Assembly: GCA_965205385.1 (NCBI GenBank)
Contig: CBDBGS010000007.1
Span: 806,001 to 870,000 of the forward strand
Direction of reading: 5' to 3'
DNA length: 64,000 nucleotides
Source of the DNA: CATOSP01 sp965205385
GTDB lineage: Bacteria > Chloroflexota > Dehalococcoidia > Lucifugimonadales > UBA3495
The position numbers and the translations under genes were made by a program. Below, piece after piece: positions 53,475 to 62,314 of this stretch. Positions within the stretch are counted from its first letter, which is position 1. Each line of letters starts with the position of its first letter. The notes below the pieces were generated by a model. It searched no databases. It had not been told where the DNA came from and was given only the letters and a program-made list of their open reading frames with translations.

Positions 53475-54380
53475 TTAGTCGCCGGACTGGGCTACGGCGG
53501 CCCGCTGCAGGCCCAATTCCTCGACACGCTTCATTAGCGCGGTCCGCTGTTCGGGGGCAAGGGGTTGGCCGGGGGCTCTGGGGTCGCCGCAGTCAATTCC
53601 AAGCCTCTCGCTGATGACGGCCTTGGCGGTGGCGTGTAGGCCAAACTGACGCACCAACCCAGTGACCTCGCTGGCCCTGTCCTGAGCCGCCTCGGCGCGG
53701 GCGATATCGCCGTCGTTGTAAGCGTTCCAGATCTCGACCCAGAGTTCGGGGGCCATGTTCGGCGGGCCGTCGACGCATCCGGTAGCGCCGATGGTCAGGG
53801 CAGGCAACATGAGCATACTGTTGCCGATCAGACAGTGCAGGCCCATCTTGGCGAAGGCGCGGACGTTGGTGAACGTAACCGCCGAATGCTTGAGCCCCTT
53901 GAGCTGGGGCACTCCGTCTTGAATCTTTTGCATTAATTCCGGCGTGATTTCGACGCCGGTGGACTGGGGAAGATTGTAGACGAACAGGGGCAGGTCCGCA
54001 GCCGCGCCCACCGCCTTGTAATGTTCGACTATTGCTTCGTCGCTCTGGCGGTAGAAGAACGGCGGCACGCAGCAGATGGACTCGACGCCGGACTTGGCGG
54101 CGTGTTCAGCCAGCTTGGCCGCCCGCGCCGTGGTGGCCGCGCCGACGTGCATGATGTTCTCGATGCGGCCCCGGGACTGGTCGGCGGCGATCTCGGCGAT
54201 GCGCATGTTTTCTTCGTCGTCGAGCAACACGCTCTCGCCGGTGCCACCGGCTACCCAGAAGCCATGCACGCCTGCTTGGATGTTGAACTCCATGACCTCT
54301 CGAAACGCGGCTTCGTTAAGGTCGCCTTCGGCGGTCATTGGGGTGATAATCGCGGGATAAACTCCGTGGAATCCTGACAT
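53475..54380 (-). CDS. Dihydrodipicolinate synthase (DapA)-family aldolase
   Basis: 301 residues, class I aldolase TIM barrel. Seen: GVYPAIITPMTAEGDLNEAAF, the GGTGES substrate loop (about 45), the catalytic Tyr in FVYNLPQSTGVEI and the Schiff-base Lys in LKGLKHSAVTF. Many homologues are not lysine-pathway DapA but N-acetylneuraminate lyase- or 2-keto-3-deoxy acid-type aldolases, and no lysine genes are near, so DapA itself is not claimed. AGGAGGAC precedes ATG 54380. Confidence 0.92.
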   Translation of the reverse strand: MSGFHGVYPAIITPMTAEGDLNEAAFREVMEFNIQAGVHGFWVAGGTGESVLLDDEENMRIAEIAADQSRGRIENIMHVGAATTARAAKLAEHAAKSGVESICCVPPFFYRQSDEAIVEHYKAVGAAADLPLFVYNLPQSTGVEITPELMQKIQDGVPQLKGLKHSAVTFTNVRAFAKMGLHCLIGNSMLMLPALTIGATGCVDGPPNMAPELWVEIWNAYNDGDIARAEAAQDRASEVTGLVRQFGLHATAKAVISERLGIDCGDPRAPGQPLAPEQRTALMKRVEELGLQRAAVAQSGD

Positions 54381-54530
54381 GTTAGTCCTCCTTAGAAAGC
54401 TGCTAGCCAAGGTATCACGGCCGGATAGATGGCTGGGCCACGGGACCCAATTCCCACGTCCGGGCAAGAATCCAGGGTACTCCGATAGTCTCTCGATTAT
54501 TGGGAGCGGGGCCCTACAATTACGCCAAGC

Positions 54531-55661
54531 CTAGCTGGAATAGAGCCGGTTTAAGTTCGCGTAACGGACCGGGTCTAGGTCTTTTCCCTGGAGTCCGGGA
54601 TGGTCAGGGCCGTAGCGATGAGCGCGGAACATGGAATTGGAGCGGGTGCCACCGGTCCCCCGGGACGCCGGTCCAAATATCGGGTTGACGTATTCCCAGA
54701 CTATCTCCTTGCCCTGGGTCACCTCGAACACGCGGCCTGGCGCGCCCTCGCAGACCAGCGTATTGCCGTTGGGAAGCCGCTCCGCCCCACTGATATGAAA
54801 GCTGTAGAAGGAGATGGGGGGGTCACCCCGGTACTCCCAAACGATCTCGCTAGTCTCAGGATCAACCTCTACCACTCGTGAGTAGGTAAACCCTGGCCGG
54901 TGCGGCCCGTTGTCAAAGAGCAGGACATGGCCGTTGTCCAAATAGGTGGGGTGGTGTTGATGGGATATCACTCCTGGCCCCCACTTCCATTTGAAATTCC
55001 CGGTCTGCCGGTCCACGATGCCCACGGTGTCGATACGCCTGAAGCTGACCACCAGGTCACCGTTTGGGGTGACTTTGAGCGAGTTTTGGTGCGTCCACTC
55101 CTCCCGGCTTTCGAGTTGGCAGATTACGTCTTCTTCCGGGTCCAGATGTTCCCAGGAAGGCCAGGAGTATACGACATCTCCAGCAGGCGTGACCTCGTGG
55201 ACCAGGTCGCCGAGAATTTCCTCGGGACCTTCGTCCGTCCTGAACCCCCCTTGGATCCGGGCCGTCAACTCTTCGGCCAGAGGCTCGAATAGCAGGACCA
55301 ACGTATTGCCGTTGGGAAGCCGCTCGAAGTCATGGTGGAGCATGGGCGCCTGGTACTCCCAGACTTCGTTGCCATCCCAATCAAGTTCCACGATGGCCCC
55401 CGCTCCCGCACCACCCACCGGGGGCTGGCCCCGCATGCCGGCTCCGGTGGTCCCCGAAGTGCGGAGGAGAAGGTGTCCATTCGGGAGCAGGTAAGAATAA
55501 CCGATGCCATCGGCCAGGTACCATCGGTGACAAACGCGGCCATCCATGTCGATAAGGTAAGTGTAGTTGCCGCTAGTGGGGGTGAAGAGCGTATAGCCTC
55601 GGTAGCTGTGCCGTGGGGCGTAGTGGATCAGCCCCACAGCATGATGTTGCGACCATCCCAT
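54531..55661 (-). CDS. Arylsulfotransferase-like beta-propeller protein
   Basis: 376-residue beta-propeller of the arylsulfotransferase (ASST) family, which moves sulfate between phenols. Repeats of the type LPNGNTLVL occur at GYSYLLPNGHLLLR, FERLPNGNTLVLLF and ERLPNGNTLVCE, with DWDGNEVWEYQAPMLHHDFERL as the central His-containing motif. No signal peptide is seen, in contrast with periplasmic ASSTs. ATG 55661 has GGAGG 5 nt upstream. It is the last gene of an apparent operon after the thioredoxin-like selenoprotein, 56 nt away. Transfer activity is uncertain because catalytic residues could not be checked. Confidence 0.82.
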   Translation of the reverse strand: MGWSQHHAVGLIHYAPRHSYRGYTLFTPTSGNYTYLIDMDGRVCHRWYLADGIGYSYLLPNGHLLLRTSGTTGAGMRGQPPVGGAGAGAIVELDWDGNEVWEYQAPMLHHDFERLPNGNTLVLLFEPLAEELTARIQGGFRTDEGPEEILGDLVHEVTPAGDVVYSWPSWEHLDPEEDVICQLESREEWTHQNSLKVTPNGDLVVSFRRIDTVGIVDRQTGNFKWKWGPGVISHQHHPTYLDNGHVLLFDNGPHRPGFTYSRVVEVDPETSEIVWEYRGDPPISFYSFHISGAERLPNGNTLVCEGAPGRVFEVTQGKEIVWEYVNPIFGPASRGTGGTRSNSMFRAHRYGPDHPGLQGKDLDPVRYANLNRLYSS

Positions 55662-55717
55662 TGTGTCCTCCGTCCAGCCATAGATTGCCAAGGCTGTTGG
55701 GAGATATTAGCAGGTGG

Positions 55718-56581
55718 TCAGGACGGAGTCGAACCCAGGCCAGCCAACACCTGGCGCCAGGTGTCTATGCCTCCCTGCCCGAAACTGTCCCGGTAGGTGA
55801 TGACGCCATTGGCGTCCAGTGCGATCTTGGTCGATTGATTGATCACTTTGAGGTCTCGCAATCCATTCCCCGCGATCTCGGCCACCGGCCAGGGGTAGCC
55901 CTCGTTCTCCCGGTCCTTTTCAAGGACATCCACAGTCTGGCCAGGGCTCGACCCAACTATGTAGAAATTGACGTTTTCCGTGTACTTAGGGTCCAGTCCC
56001 TTTATGCTCCGCAACTCGGAGCGGCAGACGGGTCAAAACGTGGCGTGGAAGAACAGGAACGACGGCTGGTCCTGATTCATCAACTCGGCCGAGGTAATGG
56101 AACCGCCATCCAGCAGGTTCAGGGTGAATTCGGGGACCGTATTGCCCACCTGGCTCCCTATGGGCGGGAGTTCTTGGGATGGGACTTCCGGCTTGACCGC
56201 CGCGGCGGCCGGTTGTTTCTCCATCACGGTGGTAGACTGCCCACTCCGCGCCGAAGGCTTTTCCGCCGTAGTTGTATCCTGTTTCACCTTTTTAGGCGTG
56301 GTGTCCTGTTTAGGCGTAGTCTCCCGCGCTGGAATGGCAGGCTTCTCCGCCATTGCGGGAGCCTGTTTTTCCATGACCGTGGCGGCAGGACGGTCCTCCG
56401 ACATGGACTTGGCAGGCTTGTCCTCGGATGCCGGTGAGGACGAGCTTTTTTCCGATACGGCCAGTTGTCCGGACTCGACGGAGGAAGGCGCGCCGACTCC
56501 GCCGCAAGCCGCGGCCAAGACCAACGCCACCACGGCGAGGGTCACCAGCGCGCTGCTCCAATTAGGGGTCAAATGTCTCAT
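55718..56581 (-). CDS. Lipoprotein thioredoxin-like selenoprotein (UxxC, Sec183)
   Basis: 287 residues when the in-frame TGA at 56035-56033 is read as selenocysteine. In order: signal peptide with lipobox AAAC (about 24-28); a long disordered linker rich in Lys, Glu, Pro, Ser with VMEK and TTPK repeats (30-130); a thioredoxin/TlpA-type domain (VGNTVPEFTLNLLDGGSITSAEL, FLFFHATF-U-PVCRSELRSIKGLDPKY). The UGA stands exactly at the first cysteine of the canonical CxxC, giving U183-P-V-C186. The sequence after it is normal fold sequence. A perfect SECIS hairpin follows. ATG 56581 has GAGGAG 4 nt upstream. Located outside the cytoplasm, it should reduce or transfer thiols or peroxides. It is in an operon with a phosphotriesterase and the arylsulfotransferase-like gene. 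Confidence 0.88.
56006..56022 (-). promoter_or_regulatory. Bacterial SECIS hairpin for UxxC selenoprotein
   Basis: The mRNA folds GCUCCG-AGUUG-CGGAGC, a perfect 6-bp stem with a 5-nt apical loop whose second base is G. The loop begins 16 nt after the UGA, the near limit of the known bacterial range of about 16-37. Both base-pairing and loop rules are satisfied, so SelB could recruit the tRNA-Sec here. Confidence 0.75.
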
Positions 56582-56600
56582 GCGCTCCTCTCCAATGGGT

Positions 56601-57554
56601 TTAGTCTCCTTCGAAGAACCGGCGCGGGTTCTCCACCATGATCTGTTGGATATCCTGGTCGGACGCTCCCAATTCCTTGAGCCTGGGGAGCACGTGCCGG
56701 GTGATGAAAAGGTAGCCATCTGGGTTGGTCCTCCGGCGTTCCGCCTGCACTTCGGCCCCGTGTCGCGCCTTTGGCACCGAATAATCGTGTGAAAGCATGA
56801 TTCGGTTGGTATGTCCCGCGTCTATCAACTTTTTAACCACCTCGGTGCGCCCTTCCCAGTCCGGGGTTCCGGGTGTGCGCCCTCCGGGATACCGGTCCAA
56901 GCCCAGCCAGACCCCCTCATCCAGCAGGCCGAGGAGGTAGTCCATGTCGGTGTCGTCGTTGCTATGCCCGACGTACACCAGGTTCATGTCCACCCCTTCT
57001 TCCTTTAGGATGCGGACCTGTTGCTCTCCGATGCGCTCCGGAGACCAGGTGTGCGTTGAAATCCGGGCTCCGGTCTGATTGGATGTTCGGCCCGCTGCGC
57101 GAAGGACCACTTCCTGCGGCGGGGTTATTCCGCCCCGGTCGCTCGCCACCTTGATGATGCCAGCCTTGATACCGGTCCCCTCGATCCCTTCTTCGAGTTC
57201 CCGGACGTAGAGGGACGCGATAACGTCCGGCGATACATCTCCGAAGGGTCGTGGCACCGCCAGATGGCTGCCTGTGGCGGCTACGATCTGGACTCCGGAT
57301 GCACGGGACACTTCCTCCATCAGGAGAACATCACGGCCAAGGTCGATGGTGCTAACGTCGAGAATGGTCCGCACACCCTCATTGTATGCTTCCGTCAACT
57401 CCGCGATGGCTTGTTCTTTGACACCTTCGCGGTCGAAGAATTCAGGGTAGGTCTGGCGGATGCCCGCGGCGTTGGTCCCCAGGTGTTCGTGGCTCAGGGT
57501 GAATCCCAGGTCTGCCGAATCTACCGGGCCCAAAACGGTGTTTACGGCTGCCAT
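56601..57554 (-). CDS. Phosphotriesterase-family hydrolase
   Basis: 317-residue binuclear-metal TIM-barrel hydrolase. Ligands are visible: HxH in SHEHLG (22-24), carboxylated Lys in GIIKVASD, His in RISTHTWS, His in VGHSND and Asp in LSHDYSVP. Family members hydrolyse phosphotriesters, lactones or phosphono-peptides; residue pattern alone does not separate these. AGGAGGT lies 6 nt before ATG 57554. The selenoprotein gene follows 19 nt downstream, so they share an operon. Confidence 0.9.
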   Translation of the reverse strand: MAAVNTVLGPVDSADLGFTLSHEHLGTNAAGIRQTYPEFFDREGVKEQAIAELTEAYNEGVRTILDVSTIDLGRDVLLMEEVSRASGVQIVAATGSHLAVPRPFGDVSPDVIASLYVRELEEGIEGTGIKAGIIKVASDRGGITPPQEVVLRAAGRTSNQTGARISTHTWSPERIGEQQVRILKEEGVDMNLVYVGHSNDDTDMDYLLGLLDEGVWLGLDRYPGGRTPGTPDWEGRTEVVKKLIDAGHTNRIMLSHDYSVPKARHGAEVQAERRRTNPDGYLFITRHVLPRLKELGASDQDIQQIMVENPRRFFEGD

Positions 57555-58078
57555 GACGTTACCTCCTGGCATGATTTTGGCCCAGGTATTCTAACCTGGA
57601 TTGGATGTCGCTGGTAGCGATTAAGAGGGTGCTGGTATGATCCCGGCCAGCTACCGTGAGTTGCCAACCAATCAAGGTGGGAAAACCGGTAACTGTTCAG
57701 ACTTGATGTGTCCTTCCTACTCCAAGCTCGTCATTCCGGGCTTGACCCGGAATCCAGAAACCTTTGCAACCAGCGACCTTCACTATCATTATCATGGGCA
57801 TCTCTGGATTCCCGCCTGCGCTGGAATGACGGTTTGCGGGGGCGGGACGTGAGGGGCGGGACATGATAAGAGGATTATCACAGAGATGACCGATGTGAGA
57901 TTCAGCCAATTCGCCTCATCGAGTCTGAACAGTCGCGGCCCGTGCGTTGCCTGGACAATAAGCGGCAGGCGGGTTTACTATCGCCTAGCACGGAAATTCA
58001 AGGCCGCCACCGAACGAACTAGGGTCCGCCAAAGACCAGACGAACAATTCACACAATCCAACGGAGGTCAAACACGAG
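57555..58078. other. Intergenic region with palindromic repeat
   Basis: No gene is supported. The region contains a palindromic repeat (annotated separately) and an 11-bp purine-rich stretch before the next gene. Confidence 0.5.
57729..57831. repeat. Long palindromic repeat with CGTCATTCC ends
   Basis: CGTCATTCCGGGCTTGACCC-GGAATCCAGA at one end is answered by TCTGGATTCCCGCCTGCGCTGGAATGACG at the other, giving a stem of about 28 nt with a few mismatches. The CGTCATTCC...GGAATCC motif is a common non-coding palindrome found in many bacteria, often attributed to REP/MITE-type mobile elements. Confidence 0.7.
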
Positions 58079-58507
58079 ATGACCACGCCATCGGAGCGGC
58101 CCAGCGATTGGGTACAACAGCACATGAACGCCTATTTGTCGACCAACGGGGAGGAGGGGCATATCTGGAATGGCGTACCCACCGCGCTGCTCACCACCAT
58201 AGGCCGCGTGACCGGGAACCCCAACACCACTCCTTTGATCTACGGCCAGGACGGTGACCGCTACCTGCTGGTGGCGTCACGCGGCGGGGCCCCACGGCAT
58301 CCGGGCTGGTACCGGAACCTGGCCAAGAACCCGAACGTGGAGCTACAGGTGATGGGGGGCAAATTCCCGGCGACGGCCCGGACCGCCACGCCTGACGAGA
58401 AGCCGGCCCTCTGGGCAATTATGGCCAAGATCTTCCCGAACTACGACGAGTACCAGGCCCGCACGGAAAGGGACATTCCGGTCATTGTAATAGAACGGAA
58501 GCCGTAG
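58079..58507 (+). CDS. Deazaflavin (F420)-dependent nitroreductase-like protein
   Basis: 142-residue split-beta-barrel protein of the Ddn/DUF385 group, which binds F420. Typical blocks are GVPTALLTTIGRVTGNPNTTPLIYGQDGDRYLLVASRGG, PGWYRNLAKNPNVELQVMGGKF and ERDIPVIVIERK. It likely reduces quinones, nitro compounds or peroxides. GGAGG lies about 12 nt before the ATG. It fits with the F420-type LLM oxidoreductase at 33.7 kb, suggesting the organism makes F420. Confidence 0.9.
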   Translation: MTTPSERPSDWVQQHMNAYLSTNGEEGHIWNGVPTALLTTIGRVTGNPNTTPLIYGQDGDRYLLVASRGGAPRHPGWYRNLAKNPNVELQVMGGKFPATARTATPDEKPALWAIMAKIFPNYDEYQARTERDIPVIVIERKP

Positions 58508-58726
58508 TCCTGGCCGGCGTTCAACCCGCCACAGACGGCGTCCAGGGCGCAGGGCTTCTGTGTCCCAACTTTTCCGTACACTCAGCACGGTAGATCACAG
58601 GAGCGCCTCGTCATTAAGTCTATTCGCTTCCCCCGGCTGCACACATTTGACTCCCTCATCGCCTACCGGAATTACCGTCTTCTTTGGACTGGCAATTTTT
58701 GCTGTAACAGCGCACTGTGGCTCCAA

Positions 58727-59899
58727 ATGCTCACCGTCGGCTGGTTGGTCCGTGACCTGACGGAAGGTTCGGCCACATCCGCGCTGCAAGTAGTGACCGT
58801 GGGCGGCCTCAGCACGTTACCGGTGCTGCTGGTGGGACCGTGGGGCGGTGTGCTGGGCGACCGCGTAGACCGCCGCAGACTCCTGATGCGGATTCAGACC
58901 TTCATGGCCTGCCTCGCCGCCCTGTTCGCGGTGGTAATCGTGTCGGATTACGGGATTGAGCTTTCCAACACCGCCAAAGTATGGACCTCCTACGGGTACG
59001 TAATCATCAGCGGTAGCTGCCTGTGCATCGCCCAACCGATGCGGCAGGCCCTTATCGCCAACACCGTACCTCCGGAAGCCTTCGGCAACGCCTTCGCGAC
59101 CAACTCCCTTACCATCACCGGCACCCGAATATTCGGGCCATTTATCGGTGGCATCTTAATCGCCAACCTTGGGTTCACGGCCAACTTCCTGATGGAGGGA
59201 GCCTTTTACGCCGCAATGGTCCTGGTGTTTATCCCCCTGCGGACTCCATATCAGCTCACGGCCACGCGGAGGCGGGTCTCGCCGGTCAACGCGTTCGGTG
59301 AGGGGATCAGGTTCATCCGCCGGGAGCAGCCGATTATCCTGACCATGATCCTGCTGGGGCTGATACCCAACATGATCCTGCACCAGGTGTGGTTCCTGTT
59401 ACCCGTGTTCACCGCCGATTCTCTGCTACGGGAGGCGGACGTTGGTGGATTTCTGCTGTCCGCAACCGGTATCGGGGGGTTTGCGTCGGCGGCGTCAATC
59501 GCTTCGATAGGGTTCGTCTTCAAGAAGGGGATGTTGTCCCTCTGCTCGATTATGTTCAGTGCGATATTCGTGCTGCTATTCGCTTATTCACCATTTATAG
59601 CTCCCCTTTTCCCACTGATCCCGGCCCTCGTATTCATCGGCCTCAATGCCGCCGCCCAGGCGCACTTCCGGACAACCAGCAGCACCTTGGTCCAGCTCAT
59701 CACTCCGGACCGTTTCCGGGGCAGGGTGACCAGCTTGGCCAGCTACGGGCAGGGGTTCGTGTTTCCATTCAGCATCGTTGTGGGGCTCCTGACAGACTTT
59801 ACCAACGTGGTAACCGCGATCACCATCCTGGGGGCCGCCGGTCTGGCGCTGTCCCTGTTTTTCCTGGTGAGCCTTCGCGACGTGCGCAACCATGCATAG
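58727..59899 (+). CDS. MFS transporter
   Basis: 390-residue membrane transporter of about 11 helices from this start. MFS loops are visible as GVLGDRVDRRRLLMRIQT and RGRVTSLASYGQGF. The homology extends upstream: the frame before the ATG reads FDSLIAYRNYRLLWTGNFCCN...LWLQ, the standard first helix of MFS proteins with no ATG, GTG or TTG in frame for over 100 nt. An ATT at 58613 with AGGAG nearby is the only plausible true start, otherwise the N-terminus is non-canonical. Probably an exporter of small molecules. Confidence 0.82.
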   Translation: MLTVGWLVRDLTEGSATSALQVVTVGGLSTLPVLLVGPWGGVLGDRVDRRRLLMRIQTFMACLAALFAVVIVSDYGIELSNTAKVWTSYGYVIISGSCLCIAQPMRQALIANTVPPEAFGNAFATNSLTITGTRIFGPFIGGILIANLGFTANFLMEGAFYAAMVLVFIPLRTPYQLTATRRRVSPVNAFGEGIRFIRREQPIILTMILLGLIPNMILHQVWFLLPVFTADSLLREADVGGFLLSATGIGGFASAASIASIGFVFKKGMLSLCSIMFSAIFVLLFAYSPFIAPLFPLIPALVFIGLNAAAQAHFRTTSSTLVQLITPDRFRGRVTSLASYGQGFVFPFSIVVGLLTDFTNVVTAITILGAAGLALSLFFLVSLRDVRNHA

Positions 59900-60009
59900 C
59901 GCGGGCCGGGCATGGCGGCGGGCAGGCGGAGGTGTGCGGACCGGGCAAGCACAGGGATATAATCGGGTAGACGACGCGGAAATATGACCAAGGCTGGCGA
60001 GGGGGCTTG

Positions 60010-61023
60010 ATGACCGACCACGAGACCTTCCAACTAGGAGACGTCGACCTGCAATGCGGGTTGCGCCTTCGGAACGCATGGCTGGCCTACAAGACCTACG
60101 GGAACCTGAATGCGGCCAAAGACAACGTTATCGTGTTCCCCACCTTTTTCGGTTCCCAGCACCCTGCCAACGAGCCGATGATCGGGCCGGGGATGGCCCT
60201 GGACCCGGAAAAGTTCTTCATCGTTATTCCAAATATGTTCGGCAATGGACTGTCGCCATCCCCCAGCAACACACCCCCGCCATACGATAGGGCGCGGTTC
60301 CCCGCAGTTACGTATTACGACAACATCACGTTCCAACACCGCCTGGTTACGGAGAAGTTCGGCATCGACCGCATCGCCCTGGTTTGCGGGTTTTCGATGG
60401 GAGCGCAGCAGACCTTCCATTGGGGCGCGCTGTACCCCGACATGGTCGAGCGGATCGCGCCCTGGTGCGGGTCGGCGAAGACGTCGCGGCACAACTTCGT
60501 TTTCCTGGAGGGAGTCAAGGCGGCCCTGCGAGCGGACGACGCCTGGAACAACGGCTGGTACGACAAGCCGCCGCTCAAGGGACTGCGGGCCATGGCCAGG
60601 GTTTATGCCGGTTGGGCCCCATCCCAAGCGTTTTACCGGGAGAAAGTGTTTTTGGACCTAGGGTTTTCTTCCCTGGAAGACTATCTGATTACGGCCTGGG
60701 AAGGCAGGTACATCCAGCTTGACGCCAACGACATTCTGGCGATGGCCTCAACGTGGCAGGCGGGAGACATAAGCGTTAATCCTCTGTATGGCGGCGACTT
60801 CGAAAAGGCCCTGGGATCGATCAAAGCCCGAGCCTTCGTGATGCCCTCCAAAACCGATCAATACTTTCCTCCCGAAGACAACGAGATTGAAGTAGGACTC
60901 ATGCCCAACGCCGATTTGCGGACTATACCCACGATTTGGGGGCACACCGGCGGCGGGCCGGGACGCAACCCGGTGGACACGGGGTTCATAAATGCGCAGC
61001 TCAAGGAACTATTGGCGAGTTGA
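60010..61023 (+). CDS. MetX-like alpha/beta hydrolase (homoserine O-acetyltransferase family)
   Basis: 337 residues of the MetX/homoserine acetyltransferase clan of the alpha/beta-hydrolase fold. Nucleophile Ser129 is in CGFSMGAQQTFHW, with Asp in PSKTDQYFPPEDN and His in WGHTGGGPG completing the triad. The oxyanion block FPTFFGSQHPAN is present. No methionine gene is nearby, so MetX function is not claimed; hydrolase relatives are common in catabolic islands. Start ATG 60010, with GAGGGGG upstream. Confidence 0.85.
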   Translation: MTDHETFQLGDVDLQCGLRLRNAWLAYKTYGNLNAAKDNVIVFPTFFGSQHPANEPMIGPGMALDPEKFFIVIPNMFGNGLSPSPSNTPPPYDRARFPAVTYYDNITFQHRLVTEKFGIDRIALVCGFSMGAQQTFHWGALYPDMVERIAPWCGSAKTSRHNFVFLEGVKAALRADDAWNNGWYDKPPLKGLRAMARVYAGWAPSQAFYREKVFLDLGFSSLEDYLITAWEGRYIQLDANDILAMASTWQAGDISVNPLYGGDFEKALGSIKARAFVMPSKTDQYFPPEDNEIEVGLMPNADLRTIPTIWGHTGGGPGRNPVDTGFINAQLKELLAS

Positions 61024-61053
61024 CGCCGATACTGCAAGGAATAGGTTACGGCA

Positions 61054-61806
61054 TTGGCTGACGAGAGGGACTGGTGGTTGGAGTTCTTCGCCGGTCAGAC
61101 GTTGAGCTTCGTGTCGTCGTCGCGGGACGCTGAGCAGACCCACAGGGAGACGGGATTCATCCAGCAGGCGATGGACCTGCCGTTAGGCGCGAAGGTATTG
61201 GACGTTCCGTGCGGGTCGGGCCGGCTGGCGCTGGAATTGGCTGCGTGGGGTTATGAGATGACCGGGGTGGACATCAGCGGCCCACTCTTGGAAGAAGCCG
61301 GGGCCAGCGCGGAGACACGCGGAGTCCAAGTTCGGTGGGACAACCGGGACATGCGCGGCCTGCCCTGGCAAGAGGAATTCGATGGCGCGTTCTGCGCGTG
61401 GAGCAGCTTTGGATATTTCGACGAGCGGGGGAACGCCGATTTCTTGCAGGCGGTATCCCGGTCGCTGAAGCGGGGTGCGCCCTTCGTCGTGGATACTCCC
61501 CTCATCGAGACCCGTCTACCCGAGATCGCCGCCGAGCCCAGGGTGTGGTGGCGAGCAGGAGACCTGCTAGCCCTGGAAGAACGGGACTTCGACTATGCGA
61601 CCTGCCGTGTGGAGTCGCAGTGGACGTTTATTCAGGACGGGAAGACGGAATCGAAGCGCCTTTCTCTAAGGCTATACACCCTTAGAGAATTGGCGCTGCT
61701 ACTTGAGGAAGCCGGGTTTGGTGACCATGAGGCCTATGGAGGAACAAGCTTCGAGCCATTCGGATTGGGTTCCAAATGGCTCTACATGGTGACCAGAAAA
61801 TTGTAA
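61054..61806 (+). CDS. Class I SAM-dependent methyltransferase
   Basis: 250 residues with the class I fold: motif I VLDVPCGSGRLALELAAWG, the acidic ribose-binding TGVDISGPLL, and a motif near EEFDGAFCAWSSFGYF. Substrate unknown. Start is TTG, 30 nt after the MetX-like stop. The C-terminal part resembles the LLEEAGFGDHEAYG end of small-molecule methyltransferases. It may be co-transcribed with the hydrolase upstream. Confidence 0.85.
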   Translation: MADERDWWLEFFAGQTLSFVSSSRDAEQTHRETGFIQQAMDLPLGAKVLDVPCGSGRLALELAAWGYEMTGVDISGPLLEEAGASAETRGVQVRWDNRDMRGLPWQEEFDGAFCAWSSFGYFDERGNADFLQAVSRSLKRGAPFVVDTPLIETRLPEIAAEPRVWWRAGDLLALEERDFDYATCRVESQWTFIQDGKTESKRLSLRLYTLRELALLLEEAGFGDHEAYGGTSFEPFGLGSKWLYMVTRKL

Positions 61807-61852
61807 CCCCTCCCTCCGCCGGTCCCATTGCTCCGGCGGACGAAAGACCGGG

Positions 61853-62269
61853 CTAAAGGCCCATTGCATCCAGGCCGACGCGGGCAAGGTCCTCATCGCG
61901 TTGGCCGCTGGGGTAACCCCCGACACCGATACCACCCAGGATGACGCCGTCCTTCCGGATGACGAGCCCGCCCTGGTTCGGGGTCAGCATGGGGTCTCCC
62001 ATGTCCGCAACTATCCTACCGCCGGCCCGGACGTTGTCCCCGTGGGCCCCGGAGTCCTGGCCCATCATGGCCGAGGTATAAGCCTTGCGGATAGAATGGC
62101 GACGGCTAAACATACGCAGGTTGTCCATCTTGGCGTAAGCCACCATGTTGCCGGTGTCGTCCACGATGGCCATTGCCACCGGTTCGTTGGGCAACTCCAA
62201 CGCCTTTTCGGTCATGGCGTTCATTGCCGCCCGCACTTGTTCGAAGCTTAGGTATGGGTTCTCTGCCAT
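61853..62269 (-). CDS. GlcG/HbpS-like small-molecule binding protein
   Basis: 138 residues of the GlcG/HbpS (DUF336) family. Seen: LSFEQVRAAMNAMTEKALE, VAMAIVDDTGNMVAYAKMD, TPNQGGLVIRKDGVILGGIGVGGYPSGQRDEDLARVG, all diagnostic. Known members bind haem, or stand in glycolate and cobalamin-dependent pathways. GGAGGGTAGG precedes ATG. It lies downstream of the FAH gene on the same strand, 45 nt apart, so probably one operon with it. Confidence 0.9.
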   Translation of the reverse strand: MAENPYLSFEQVRAAMNAMTEKALELPNEPVAMAIVDDTGNMVAYAKMDNLRMFSRRHSIRKAYTSAMMGQDSGAHGDNVRAGGRIVADMGDPMLTPNQGGLVIRKDGVILGGIGVGGYPSGQRDEDLARVGLDAMGL

Positions 62270-62314
62270 GATGCCTACCCTCCTATAGGGGTCCGTTTTT
62301 AGGGGCTGTTTTGG

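Noticed and set aside
60010..61023. Homoserine O-acetyltransferase metX
   Set aside because: The fold fits, but no methionine-pathway context is present and residues that fix homoserine were not identified.
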